A stretch of DNA of 64,000 nt, from assembly GCA_964538085.1 (NCBI GenBank), contig CAZIDF010000005.1, positions 1-64,000 of the forward strand. Direction: 5' to 3'. Source of the stretch: G020348385 sp964538085 (GTDB lineage Bacteria > Acidobacteriota > Aminicenantia > Aminicenantales > Aminicenantaceae). A program made the translations under genes and the position numbers. Positions 1-8,768 of this stretch are shown one piece after another (positions within the stretch are counted from its first letter, which is position 1; every line of letters begins with the position of its first letter). The notes below the pieces were generated by a model. The model worked only from the letters and a program-made list of their open reading frames with translations, made no database searches and was not told where the DNA came from.

Positions 1-213
1 GTGCCACTTCTAATTCCATGGAAATAAATGGGTTAGGGAGTTTTCTTCCTGTTTTTTTGACCTGTCCTTATTCCCATTTGTCACCAATTTGCGTATGTTA
101 TCTTTGTTATTCCATCTGTTAAACGGTGGAAGGCAGAGTGAGGACCGTAGAGTTTCGATATCCACTGAGAGAATTCATGATTACTTTTTGCTGATTGAGA
201 GGAGGAGTCTATT

Positions 214-288
214 TTGAAGCTTACTTTTTCGCTTTTTTGGTCGTTTTGTTTCTTTGCTTTATCCTTGACCTTATCTTTTTTCCTGTGA
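214..288 (+). other. Short leader-like ORF or decayed signal peptide in the left-edge gap
   Basis: The first 330 bases hold no convincing gene. The only coding-like element is a 24-codon frame from TTG at 214 with a strong ribosome site (GAGGAGG at about 199-206). It encodes a hydrophobic, signal-peptide-like stretch (MKLTFSLFWSF...) and stops at 286. It may be the broken 5' end of an exported protein gene or chance. The ribosome site is seen directly; function is unknown. Confidence 0.25.
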
Positions 289-332
289 TATGTTCATTCC
301 AGGATGTCAGCAGGAGAAATTGAGGGGATGTG

Positions 333-1010
333 ATGATGAAAAAATATCCGGGTATTTACCTCGCCGTTCTGATTCTGTTCTCTTCCTCAATATTCGGTTT
401 TGCAGCGAAACAAAAAAGCATACTAGAGATCCCTGAAGGTTTCGCGGGAATCATCTCCTACGGTTCCCTGATCTCCCTGCCGAGTATGGAAGAGTCGCTG
501 GGGCATAAATACGAGGGTCCCATCCATGAAGTTCATCTAACAGATTATGAGAGAGTGTGGACTTGCGTTCGGCCGTGGCGCTCGGGCACCAAGACGTTCG
601 ATGCTTATATCCTGCGTGGTACGGAGCGTGTTCCTATCCTCGGAGCCGTGGAACTAAATCTCCATCCCAAGAAAAAGGGCAGGATCAACGGCGTTCTGTA
701 TCTGATAACCAATGATGAGTTGCTCAAGTTCGACGAAAGGGAGTGGGGTTATCGGAGAGTAGCCGTAACCGACAAGATCGAGGAATTCAGTTTTAGGGGA
801 GGGAAGGTCTATGTCTATGAGGGCCTTCCGGGGTCCCCGCCAGTCTCTTCCGCAGAAAAGGGAACATACATTTTGATAAAGGGGTTCCTCGACATGGTGA
901 CCAACGCTTGTGACAGCAGGGGAGAGGATTTTCGAAAGGAATTCGATAGGACCACCAGGCCATGTGAATACGAGGTTGTGCCTTTTGAGAACATCATCTG
1001 GGGGAAATGA
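333..1010 (+). CDS. Exported gamma-glutamylcyclotransferase-like (GGCT fold) protein
   Basis: The protein has about 225 residues with an N-terminal signal peptide (KKYPGIYLAVLILFSSSIFG). It is followed by a YGSL motif near residue 45, typical of the glycine-rich substrate loop of the GGCT/AIG2/ChaC fold. A conserved acidic stretch, FDEREWGYRRV, lies near residue 135, where that fold carries its catalytic Glu. Family members release 5-oxoproline from gamma-glutamyl peptides, but most are cytoplasmic, so an exported version is unusual and its substrate is unknown. Three starts are possible: GTG 330, ATG 333 and ATG 336. GAGGGG at 322-327 favours one of the ATGs. The gene stands alone. The fold assignment is fairly sure, the activity is not. 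Confidence 0.7.
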   Translation: MMKKYPGIYLAVLILFSSSIFGFAAKQKSILEIPEGFAGIISYGSLISLPSMEESLGHKYEGPIHEVHLTDYERVWTCVRPWRSGTKTFDAYILRGTERVPILGAVELNLHPKKKGRINGVLYLITNDELLKFDEREWGYRRVAVTDKIEEFSFRGGKVYVYEGLPGSPPVSSAEKGTYILIKGFLDMVTNACDSRGEDFRKEFDRTTRPCEYEVVPFENIIWGK

Positions 1011-1125
1011 CCCTCCCCCCTCATATCGATCCAATATTTGGGTTATAATTTAGCTGGTACCTGGGTCGGCGTTCTTTTATGAACAGCGTTATCTTGGGGG
1101 GAATTTAACTGGATTAAAGCAGAGA

Positions 1126-1311
1126 TTATTCAGTGTCCGAGATAAATCCTTTTCCACCACATACCTTACATTTTCCTGACTCAAGGTATTTATACATTTT
1201 TCCCCCGAAAGATATATACCATGCTTTATGTCCGCAGGATGCACAGTCACATATTCGTCTTCCCAAACAATGAGGACAAGAGTTTTGCTCAGGTTTTAAT
1301 TGGGCTAACAT
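1126..1311 (-). CDS. Small cysteine-rich zinc-finger-like protein
   Basis: The 61-residue protein carries CPHCLGRRICDCASCG near its N-terminus and CKVCGGKGF near its C-terminus. This CxxCxGxG-type spacing recalls the DnaJ cysteine-rich zinc domain, and two zinc sites are plausible. It begins MLAQLKPEQN after a weak AAGGTTG ribosome site. It lies just downstream of the large kinase gene on the same strand (70-bp gap), so it could be co-transcribed. The function is not recognised. The cysteine spacing argues for a real gene despite its size. Confidence 0.55.
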   Translation of the reverse strand: MLAQLKPEQNSCPHCLGRRICDCASCGHKAWYISFGGKMYKYLESGKCKVCGGKGFISDTE

Positions 1312-1380
1312 TTCAACCTTCCCTATTTTTATATCCTATATTTAGAGCTACTAAGGTTTCAAAGCGATGAAGGCTTTGAG

Positions 1381-4300
1381 TTATTGCGTCCTCAGTCCAG
1401 CCAGTCTATTCCTAGCATCCTCTAACTCAGCTATGCCAGGGTCGGCGTCCTTCCAGAAGGAGAGGAATTTCTCGTAGTTTTCTCTGGCTTTGGCTGTGTT
1501 CCCCTGCTTTTCGTAGATTTGGCCCAACTTGTAATAGCTCTTCGCATAAAGGTCCCCAAAGGCGTTTCTTCCGGGAATAAACCCGACAATCCCCTCGAAT
1601 TCATCCCGCGCTGCCTTAAGATCTCCGGATTCGTGATAGGCCAGAGCCAGGAAATACCGGTAGAGGCCGTGATCCGTTATAAAATCAACAGGATGAGGCA
1701 GCAGAGATACCGCCTTTTTGAAAGACGCGATGGCGTCGGAATAATTCTTGGTTTTAAGCCCGATCATGCCCATCAGGAAGTCATAATGTCTGATGCGCTT
1801 TTTAAACGGACCCGCATCGACCAGTCCTTGGATCTCTTCTGCCGTATTCCGGGCCTCGTTCATCCTGCCCATTTCCGCATAGATCCATCCTTTTAGCTCC
1901 AGATCGTAGAATTTATTAACTGTATCAAGGGCATTGGTATACACAATTTTTTCCACAACTTCCAATGCTTCCTCAAAGCTTCCAGCCATGAGATAGAGAT
2001 AGGCCAATTGGTAATGAAATAGCCCAAGATACAAATCGTCTTTCTGTATTTTGGCCTCATCGATGCCCTGCTTGATCTGATTTTTCGCTTCTTCGAATTT
2101 TCCCAGTGTCCGATACAAATAAGAAAGCCGCTCTCTTGCCTGCAGGTGCGTGCTTGGAGAGACATGGTCGAGCCATTTTTTGTATTCCTCTTCCGCTTTT
2201 TCGAAGTCCCACATGAGATGATAAAATTGGGCTTTCGTGTATGTCGGGTCGATGGTAGCAGCTTTTTCCACCTCACCCAGAGCCAGGTCGAATCGTCCCT
2301 GAAAAGCATAGAGTCTTGCCAAGGTCCAATGCCCCAGAAGAAAATTGTCAAAACGACCGATGCCCTCCTTGAGAACTTCCTCGGCTTTGTCATATTCTCC
2401 TTTGGCCATATAATGAAAGGCCAGATTGGTGTAGGTGTTTCTAAATTCTGAACCGGCCTTTATGGCTGTTTCAGTATGACCGACCGCCTTATCCCAATCT
2501 TCTATTTGCTCATATAACACGCCCAAGTTGGTCAGGGCTGAAATGGCTTCATCGGACCCTTGGTAAAGGGCGATCAGTTTTTCGTAAGATTCGATGGCCT
2601 TATCATAGGTGGATTCAGAAGAGCCGAAATAGCCTCCTTCAATAAGGAGTTTTTCCCTCTCGGTGAGCCTGTCGCTCAATTCCAAGGCTTTTTGCATGTA
2701 TTTTTTTCTTTCCTCCCATTTGCCCATATTGCCGAAAGCCACGGCCATTTTCCTGTAAGCCATGGCGAATCCCGGGTCAAGGGCGATGGCTTTTTCTAAA
2801 GATTCGATACTCTGCTGAAATTCCACTTTAATGAAACGCTCACATCCTTCAGCATAAAACTTATAAGCTTCTGGAGATGAGGTCGTGACATTGGCGATTT
2901 GTTTATCCAGGTCATTGGCCATTTGTTCTGAAGAAAGCCGCAAGCTCTCTTTGGTCCATTTTGTCAGCTCGTCCACCATGGCAAAAATGGCCTCTTCCCC
3001 TTTTCCTTCCACTCTTTGGGTAGCTATGGGCTCTCCAGAATGGGCATCCTGAAGCACCAAATCTATTCGTAAGATCTCTCCGGCTTTGGAATAACTCCCT
3101 CTGGCGATGTGATTCACCCCTCCCTGGGCCGCTACCTCCTTGAGGACTTCCGAAGAATAGCTCCTGGCTTCGAGCTGGCCTATATCGCTCAGAATATCGT
3201 ACAGCCGGTCCCCGCCCAGCACCTTCAAATATTTGGACTGCGTGAGGTCTGTTATCAGCAGATCCGAGATGCCCTTTCTCCAGTGATCCAGTTTTTCGTC
3301 TCCCGTGTTGTTCTCGAAATACACCACGGCCAGCGACGGCTTGTCTGGAGGAGGCAGAGGAACGGCTTTGTCTCTGGACCACGGATGCCAGACAAACAAC
3401 CCGATAAGGACCACCGCTATCAAGACAAGCACGGGGATAAAAAGCCTTTTTAGACCCAAGGTAATGGTGATCTCCCGCGAAGTGAGCGGCTTTCTCTCCG
3501 TGATGACCCGTTCTGCAGTCGGAATTCCCTTTTCAATATTCTCGAGCTCTGACAGCATCTCTGCGGCACTCTGGTATCTCGTTTCTTTATCCTTTTCCAG
3601 ACATCTAAGTATCACCCGGTTTAGATCTTCTTGGACCTGTGTGTTCAGCTCCTTAGGAGGCCTGGGTATCTCGCCTTTGTGTTTCATCCCGATGGTAAAA
3701 GGCGTGTCCCCTTCGAAAGGCGCCCTTCCTGTCACCATCTCATACAAGATCACCCCCAGGGAGTAGATGTCTGAACGCTCGTCGACTTCCTTTCCTTCCA
3801 CCTGCTCAGGAGACATGTATTCAGGCGTCCCGATCATTACTCCTGCGCCGGTGATGCCCTTTTCCTTCAAGGAGCGGGCGATGCCGAAATCCATGATGCG
3901 GACACAGCCTTCTCTGTCGATCATGATATTGCTGGGTTTCAAATCCCGATGTATAACCCCCAGCCTGTGAGCTTCTTCCAGGCCTTCGCAAACCTGCTTA
4001 GCCACAAAGATAGCCGTCCCTATACCCAACTGGCCGCTCATTCGGATCATGTTCTTAAGGTTTTCGCCCTCCACATATTCCATGGTGATGTAATAGGTTC
4101 CTTCTTCTTTGTTGAGATCATACATCTGGCAGACATTCTTGTGCCTGATCTTCCGGGCAAATTTCAACTCGTTCTGAAACCGTTCGATCGTTCTTTTATC
4201 CGTGGAGATCTCCGTTTTTATGAGTTTGATGGCCAGCTTTTCTTTGATGTCGGTGTCGTTGGCCTTGTAGACCCTACCCATCCCGCCTTTGCCCAGCTCT

Positions 4301-4476
4301 TCGATAATCTGGTAGCGACCGGCAAAGGTGGAGCCCGTGGTCAGCTCTTCCTTGGGTGTTTCCAGGGTTTTTGTGACTTGGACTTCCTCAAGGGATGGAA
4401 GTTGGTTCCCGCACTCCCCGCAAAATTTGACGGTGTCGGGATTAATGGTGCTGCATTTAGGGCATTTGTTCGCCAT
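1381..4476 (-). CDS. Zinc-ribbon Ser/Thr protein kinase with transmembrane segment and TPR sensor
   Basis: This 1031-residue transmembrane kinase starts with a zinc ribbon (C5, C8, C19, C22). The Hanks-type kinase domain (about 54-310) is complete: glycine loop LGKGGMGRVY (61-70), catalytic Lys84, HRDLKPSN (176-183), DFG 196-198 and GTPEYMSPEQ (216-225). A membrane segment lies near 345-363. The outer part opens with a FlgO-like region (SLAVVYFENNTGDE) and continues with TPR repeats from about 540 to the end (KFLSFWKDADPG tail). By family knowledge it phosphorylates proteins in response to signals at the TPR part; its targets are unknown. The start follows AGGGGACAGCC. A paralogue of the same design lies at 16333-19464. 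Confidence 0.93.
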   Translation of the reverse strand: MANKCPKCSTINPDTVKFCGECGNQLPSLEEVQVTKTLETPKEELTTGSTFAGRYQIIEELGKGGMGRVYKANDTDIKEKLAIKLIKTEISTDKRTIERFQNELKFARKIRHKNVCQMYDLNKEEGTYYITMEYVEGENLKNMIRMSGQLGIGTAIFVAKQVCEGLEEAHRLGVIHRDLKPSNIMIDREGCVRIMDFGIARSLKEKGITGAGVMIGTPEYMSPEQVEGKEVDERSDIYSLGVILYEMVTGRAPFEGDTPFTIGMKHKGEIPRPPKELNTQVQEDLNRVILRCLEKDKETRYQSAAEMLSELENIEKGIPTAERVITERKPLTSREITITLGLKRLFIPVLVLIAVVLIGLFVWHPWSRDKAVPLPPPDKPSLAVVYFENNTGDEKLDHWRKGISDLLITDLTQSKYLKVLGGDRLYDILSDIGQLEARSYSSEVLKEVAAQGGVNHIARGSYSKAGEILRIDLVLQDAHSGEPIATQRVEGKGEEAIFAMVDELTKWTKESLRLSSEQMANDLDKQIANVTTSSPEAYKFYAEGCERFIKVEFQQSIESLEKAIALDPGFAMAYRKMAVAFGNMGKWEERKKYMQKALELSDRLTEREKLLIEGGYFGSSESTYDKAIESYEKLIALYQGSDEAISALTNLGVLYEQIEDWDKAVGHTETAIKAGSEFRNTYTNLAFHYMAKGEYDKAEEVLKEGIGRFDNFLLGHWTLARLYAFQGRFDLALGEVEKAATIDPTYTKAQFYHLMWDFEKAEEEYKKWLDHVSPSTHLQARERLSYLYRTLGKFEEAKNQIKQGIDEAKIQKDDLYLGLFHYQLAYLYLMAGSFEEALEVVEKIVYTNALDTVNKFYDLELKGWIYAEMGRMNEARNTAEEIQGLVDAGPFKKRIRHYDFLMGMIGLKTKNYSDAIASFKKAVSLLPHPVDFITDHGLYRYFLALAYHESGDLKAARDEFEGIVGFIPGRNAFGDLYAKSYYKLGQIYEKQGNTAKARENYEKFLSFWKDADPGIAELEDARNRLAGLRTQ

Positions 4477-4503
4477 GGCTGTCCCCTGTCTTATCCATTC
4501 TAG

Positions 4504-4816
4504 TCAGCAAAATATTATCAAGGAACGAAGGATAGTGTCAACAAGCGGCATATGTTACTAAAGAAGAGACAATGGGGGTAACGGGTGCTCTTTGGCTGCC
4601 TGGAGTTGCCGCTGTCCCGGAACAGGAATTTTGCCTCCAGCAGGGTACATCAGCAAGGCTCTGAGAGGCCCGTAGGCGGACGAATACCTTCTAGGGTATA
4701 TAGGTTTTTATTGGTATCGGGGAAGGGGAGGAGGTTTTGGTAACTGGTGGGGGAAGTGTGGGAGCTGGATCCTTGCAAGGAGGAGAGGGACGGGCATTCC
4801 ATCCTCAACCTACTGA
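4504..4816. other. Gene-free stretch upstream of kinase 1 with a possible hairpin
   Basis: No convincing coding frame was found. The only structure seen is a stem of CTGCCTGGAG (4596-4605) with CTCCAGCAG (4635-4643), nine pairs with one bulge, enclosing a smaller CTGT/ACAG hairpin (4612-4625). I could not match it to a known riboswitch, SRP, 6S or RNase P core, so it may be chance. Confidence 0.25.
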
Positions 4817-5074
4817 TTACGGATCAGTTGCTCTGGATAGGATAATTGTTTTATCTTTCCCTACAGCTAGACCAATTCCGCCAGCCTTGCCCTTGGTAAA
4901 CATCCACCCACTTTCCGATCCCTGAGGGTAACCTATAGCAAATCCAATGATCCCACCTAAAATTGAGCCTATCATGCCCCCCAGCAATGCTTCTGATTCC
5001 ATCACAATCTTAATAAACAGTCTTCCTCTGCCCTCTGAGATTGTATCAGGCAAGATAAAAATTAACACACGCAA
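4817..5074 (-). CDS. Possible small glycine-zipper protein, perhaps a truncated gene
   Basis: The frame is open for 85 codons from TTG. Its middle, ALLGGMIGSILGGIIGFAIG, is a glycine-zipper membrane hairpin. The tail contains KGKAGGIGLAVGKDKTI. There is no strong ribosome site and no proper N-terminus (ILPDTISEGRG), so this may be the 3' part of a larger envelope protein whose 5' end is lost. It runs divergently from the LytTR regulator. The function is unknown. Confidence 0.35.
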   Translation of the reverse strand: MRVLIFILPDTISEGRGRLFIKIVMESEALLGGMIGSILGGIIGFAIGYPQGSESGWMFTKGKAGGIGLAVGKDKTIILSRATDP

Positions 5075-5175
5075 AACCTTATATCAGAAGGGTTTATCCC
5101 GTAAAGTCCTCATCCTATCGGCAAATCAGGGTTTCCAAGTCGACGTTGAGCCGGGGCTGAAAATAGGATATAATT

Positions 5176-6108
5176 TTGGACAATTATCAGATGTTTTCTA
5201 AAATGCGCGTTTTTCTTCGGCAACCTTTCCCTTTTTATATATCCCTGACTCGGATATTGTTCTTTAGCTTTACGACCGGTTTATTTGTCTCCGTATTCCT
5301 ATTGATTTTTAAACCCTTCGGTTCCGGCGCTTATATCCTGGAAGGCCGGACCTGGATTTTATGGGGCTATGGATTTGTGACATTCCTTATTTTACTGGTG
5401 GATATGCTCGTTTGGCCGGCTGTCTTTCCCGGGTTTTTTAATGAAACAAAATGGAATGTATCCAAGGGCATCGGCTTTCAGTTCTGGCATATTATTTCCA
5501 TTGGAGCGGCCAATTTATTATATGCCGCCTTCGTCGGCGAAAAAGAAATCCGTCTTTTAGCCGTCCCGGGCTATTTATTGCAGGCCCTGGCCGTGGGTTT
5601 TTTCCCCATCACCATCGGCATTTTTTCCATCCAGTCCGTTCTCTGGAAGAAATTCGCCGAATCGGCGTGGCACCTCAACGACAACATCCTCGCCTTGAAG
5701 AGTCGAACAGCGGAACCCGAAAAAAATCCAGAGATCGTTGCCTTATCTTCCGAGGGTGGAAAAGAGGAAGTCGAAATTCGACTCCAGGACCTTCTGTTTA
5801 TAAAATCGGCCGACAATTACGTCGAGATCTACAGGACCGAGAACAATCAAATAAAAAGGATACTCCTCAGAAGCTCCTTGAAACGGATTGAACAGGACCT
5901 GAAGGACCATCCTTTCCTATTCAAATGTCATAGGGCTTTTCTGGTCAACATCAAGAACATTTCAAGGGTTGCCGGAAATTCTCAGGGATATCAGCTGCTT
6001 TTTAAAGGAATTGAATATGCGATCCCTGTTTCCAGGTATACTTCGAAAAATCTCTTTAAGCTGATAGCCCGGCCGCGATCCGGGCGGAACTTGCCACGAA
6101 TCATTTAA
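5176..6108 (+). CDS. Membrane-anchored LytTR-family transcriptional regulator
   Basis: The 310-residue protein has about four transmembrane helices in its first 160 residues. A linker follows, then a C-terminal LytTR DNA-binding domain (about 195-300) with DLLFIKSADNYVEIY, KCHRAFLVNI and YAIPVSRY. Instead of a response-regulator receiver it has a membrane domain, so it probably senses the membrane directly. LytTR proteins bind short direct repeats; a candidate pair lies downstream at 6164-6197, before an exported hydrolase. TTG 5176 is preceded by AGGA at a good distance; ATG 5191 is the alternative start. Family is confident, signal unknown. Confidence 0.88.
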   Translation: MDNYQMFSKMRVFLRQPFPFYISLTRILFFSFTTGLFVSVFLLIFKPFGSGAYILEGRTWILWGYGFVTFLILLVDMLVWPAVFPGFFNETKWNVSKGIGFQFWHIISIGAANLLYAAFVGEKEIRLLAVPGYLLQALAVGFFPITIGIFSIQSVLWKKFAESAWHLNDNILALKSRTAEPEKNPEIVALSSEGGKEEVEIRLQDLLFIKSADNYVEIYRTENNQIKRILLRSSLKRIEQDLKDHPFLFKCHRAFLVNIKNISRVAGNSQGYQLLFKGIEYAIPVSRYTSKNLFKLIARPRSGRNLPRII

Positions 6109-6163
6109 AGATCGCCCTGTTCCCGCTAATCAGCATCGATTTCAAGCCTTAAAAATGCCCCCT

Positions 6164-6197
6164 GTCCCAAATATCGGCCTGCCGTCCCAGATCGGTT
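6164..6197 (+). promoter_or_regulatory. Candidate LytTR operator: 20-bp-period direct repeat
   Basis: GTCCCAAATATCGG starts at 6164 and a related GTCCCAGATCGG starts at 6184, both in the gap between the LytTR gene and the hydrolase gene. LytTR regulators bind two similar half-sites about two helical turns apart, so this fits a site controlling the hydrolase. A weak -10-like TATATT lies near 6212. The repeat is seen; its function is inferred. Confidence 0.35.
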
Positions 6198-6329
6198 TAC
6201 TTCGGACGAAAAGCGCTTTATATTTTCTAATGGGAGAAATGAAAATCGTTTTCATCACCTGATGGGCATTGAAGAGACAAGAAAAATGAGCCGAATAAAA
6301 CGATGAAATATTTTTCAAAGGAGAAAAAA

Positions 6330-7532
6330 ATGATCAAGCTGTCAACCTCGCTGCTTATTTTGGGGCTGTTTAGTTTCGCTCAAGGCCAAACCAACACTTT
6401 GCCGAAACCCTCCGGGGAATACCTGACCGGGGTCGCTTATCTCAGTTTTGTCGATGAAAGCCGGAAAGAATTATTCGACGGCGACGGCCGAAGCTACCGC
6501 GAAATGACTGTCAAGGTCTGGTATCCCTCGGATCGTCGATCCGATCCCGAACCCTATTTTCTAAAGGCCGAAGCAGATTTTGTCACGAAGTATCTTCAAT
6601 TTCCCTTGATGTTTAAAGACTTGAAAACAAATGGGGGCCGCGACCTGCCTGTCTCATCCAAAGAGAACAGCTACCCTGTCTTGATTTTTTCTCACGGGTG
6701 GGGCGAGCATTATTCGCAAAATACGATTTTGATGGAAGAACTGGCCAGCCACGGCTATATCGTTTTCAGCATCGCCCATCATTATGAATGCAAATTCACC
6801 TCTTTTCCGGATGGGCGCTTTGTCTACATTGAGTTGGGCAATCCCCGTTTTCAGAAGATAATGAAAGAACAAATGAGCGCGTCTGCCCAGGGACACTTTG
6901 AAAAATTGAAAAAAGCGACCAGCGATGAAGAACGAGAGCAGGTTTTCCAGGAAATGAACACGACGTTGCCAACGCTGTTTGAAAGCGCAAAGTATTGGGC
7001 CGAAGACTTCGCCTTCTTTATTAATCAGTTGAAAATGATGAACGGCGGGGACAATCGGTTTCAGGATAAGTTGGACCTGGATCGGATCGGCGTCTTTGGA
7101 ATGTCCCTGGGCGGCCTGGCGACAAGCATTATCTGCTCTACGGATAAAAGAATTAAAGCCGGGATTAATATTGACGGGGCATTTCCCATCGCTGCGATCC
7201 ATGGAAAATATCAGATACCCTTCATGTATTTAAACAGCGAAAGATATCTGGGATGCGGACGATTGCTTGCAGGTCAATCGACGCGAGATTGTTATTCGCT
7301 GAGCGTCAAGGATTCAGACCACTATAATTTTACGGACTATTCCGTATACCCCGTCCCAATGGTACGCTTTCTTCTGGGACCGATCGATGGGAAAAGGATG
7401 ATTGAAATGATGAATGTCCTTGTCCTGGCTTTCTTTGATAAATACATGAAGGGGATAGGAGAGATCGATTTAGTCAAAGAGGCCGGAAAGTATCCGGAAA
7501 TAGAAATCTTGGCGAATTTAAGGACTCGATAA
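6330..7532 (+). CDS. Exported alpha/beta hydrolase of the PAF-acetylhydrolase type
   Basis: The protein has about 400 residues with a signal peptide (LSTSLLILGLFSFAQG). It has the oxyanion-loop stretch IFSHGWGEHYSQN, a serine nucleophile elbow GMSLGG near residue 258, a likely acid in GINIDGAF and a likely catalytic His in KDSDHYNFTD. This pattern matches platelet-activating-factor acetylhydrolase/dienelactone-hydrolase-like esterases. The physiological ester is unknown; a periplasmic location is implied. ATG 6330 is chosen because AAAGGAG sits six bases before it; the in-frame ATG at 6303 has no such site. It follows the LytTR regulator and its possible operator. Confidence 0.82.
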   Translation: MIKLSTSLLILGLFSFAQGQTNTLPKPSGEYLTGVAYLSFVDESRKELFDGDGRSYREMTVKVWYPSDRRSDPEPYFLKAEADFVTKYLQFPLMFKDLKTNGGRDLPVSSKENSYPVLIFSHGWGEHYSQNTILMEELASHGYIVFSIAHHYECKFTSFPDGRFVYIELGNPRFQKIMKEQMSASAQGHFEKLKKATSDEEREQVFQEMNTTLPTLFESAKYWAEDFAFFINQLKMMNGGDNRFQDKLDLDRIGVFGMSLGGLATSIICSTDKRIKAGINIDGAFPIAAIHGKYQIPFMYLNSERYLGCGRLLAGQSTRDCYSLSVKDSDHYNFTDYSVYPVPMVRFLLGPIDGKRMIEMMNVLVLAFFDKYMKGIGEIDLVKEAGKYPEIEILANLRTR

Positions 7533-7706
7533 AAGGCGCCAAGAAAAGGCCATTGCTCGAATCAATTGTTCTGGTGATCTGATCAGAGACACATACTGAG
7601 CGATCTATTCTGCCAAGGCAAGCTTCAATTCTTGGAGTTTTGCTCTTTTCCCAGGATTCGCCAAAAAAGTTCCAATGTAGAACCTTTGGGCGTGCCACAT
7701 CTTTCC

Positions 7707-7817
7707 ATGTATCGCTTAATAATTTTACCTTTGGCTCTGATTCTATGCTTTATGGTCGGCTGCCAGGATAAGGGAGCGATAGCGGAGAAGGTAAAAGCCG
7801 CCCGAAGACTAGGATAA
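7707..7817 (+). pseudogene. Truncated lipoprotein 5' end
   Basis: A 36-codon frame encodes a lipoprotein signal with a lipobox-like end (PLALILCFMVGCQDKG) and stops after AEKVKAARRLG. It overlaps, on the other strand, the remnant of a kinase TPR tail. No ribosome site is visible. It most likely is the left-over start of a lipoprotein gene cut off by rearrangement. Confidence 0.35.
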
Positions 7818-7991
7818 CTTCAACCCAGCCAGCCTCTTCTTTGCATCCTCTACCTCAGCAATCCCAGGGTCGGCATCCTTCCAGAGGTCGAGGAATTTTT
7901 TGTAATATTCCTTAGCTTTGTTTTTTTTGCCCAGCTGTTCATATATCTTACCGAGCATATAAACTATAGAACTACGGACTTTGGTTGACAT
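7809..7991 (-). pseudogene. C-terminal TPR tail remnant of a zinc-ribbon/TPR kinase
   Basis: The 60-codon frame ends KDADPGIAEVEDAKKRLAG, nearly the same as the ends of the two full kinases here (KDADPGIAELEDARNRLAG and KDADPGLPELEDARKRLTG). It also holds one TPR unit (YMLGKIYEQLGKKNKAKEYY). Nothing of the kinase remains upstream. Its 5' edge abuts a permease remnant at 7994, so the junction near 7992 is a rearrangement scar. Confidence 0.75.
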
Positions 7992-7993
7992 GA

Positions 7994-8536
7994 TTGTTCC
8001 AGAAGATAGACTTGGAGTGGGAGGAAATTGTCGGAGTTGTCAAAGATTTCCATTTCAAATCGCTCCAGAAAGCGATCGAGCCGCTGGTATTAAGGATCGA
8101 GCCCAATAGGGATAGCTATGTATTCGCTAAATTCAGATCAGAGCATATACAGGAATCTCTCGCTTCTATTCGCAAGGTCTATGATTCATTCAATCCGGAC
8201 TTCCCGCTGGAATATTCATTTCTCGATGAGGCAGTCAATCGGTTGTATGACTCCGAACAGAAAACGAAAAAAATATTCAACTATTTCACCCTTCTCGCCA
8301 TATTTATATCCTGCCTCGGCCTCTATGGACTTGCCGCCTATATGGCCCAGCAAAAAACGAAAGAGATCGGAATCCGGAAAGTGCTTGGAGCATCGATCAT
8401 GAATATCATGTCCGGTTTATCGAAGGAATTCATACTTTCCGGTCTGGCAGCCTTATTTATTGCCCCTCTGACCATCAGCTGCCGATCCGTCAAAGCTGCC
8501 ACCGCTCATCCTGCAGAGTCGCTGCGGTATGAATAG
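7994..8536 (+). pseudogene. Remnant of a MacB/FtsX-type ABC permease (3' part, internally deleted)
   Basis: This is the 3' third of a permease like the intact gene at 11251-13878. It shares VVGVVKDF, the FxxDEAxxRLY region, KTKEIGIRKVLGAS and an LRYE end. The 5' two thirds are gone. Relative to the intact paralogue, about 38 residues are also missing between SKEF and ILSGLAAL, which removes most of the last loop and one membrane helix. A working transporter is not expected. Confidence 0.8.
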
Positions 8537-8558
8537 ATCGTTTGTCAGCATCAACTCC

Positions 8559-8720
8559 ATTTCTTTGTAAATCACTGAACTTCAATCCATATCAGGCAAC
8601 CTTTTGACATAAATTACGTATAAACAATCGATCAGGACGGTAATTTCGTGCTGACAAAGGGAGAGATTTGAGAAGGTACCCAGGGGAAATTTTATCAATG
8701 AAGTGACATATTGATTTCAA
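8559..8720 (+). repeat. Decayed copy of the PadR leader and first codons
   Basis: This stretch aligns base by base, with small gaps, to 10802-10955. Shared blocks include ATTTCTTTGTRAATCAC, CAACCTTTTGA and GAAATTTTATCAAT, the last one spanning the start codons of the intact PadR gene. Here the frame is broken by TGA within seven codons. Together with the permease remnant just before it, it shows that a second PadR/permease locus once stood here. The C69 gene may now use the captured promoter. Confidence 0.7.
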
Positions 8721-8768
8721 AGGACAGACTGAAAAAGCCAAATATAATCTTATTAGGAGAAGAAAACA

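Noticed and set aside
654..1034. Minus-strand open frames across the GGCT-like gene
   Set aside because: They overlap a gene with signal peptide and fold motifs and have no features of their own.
3949..4503. 184-codon plus-strand frame within kinase 1 (and a 319-codon one in kinase 2 at 18625-19584)
   Set aside because: Both are the same antisense image of the conserved kinase domain, so their likeness to each other only reflects the kinases.
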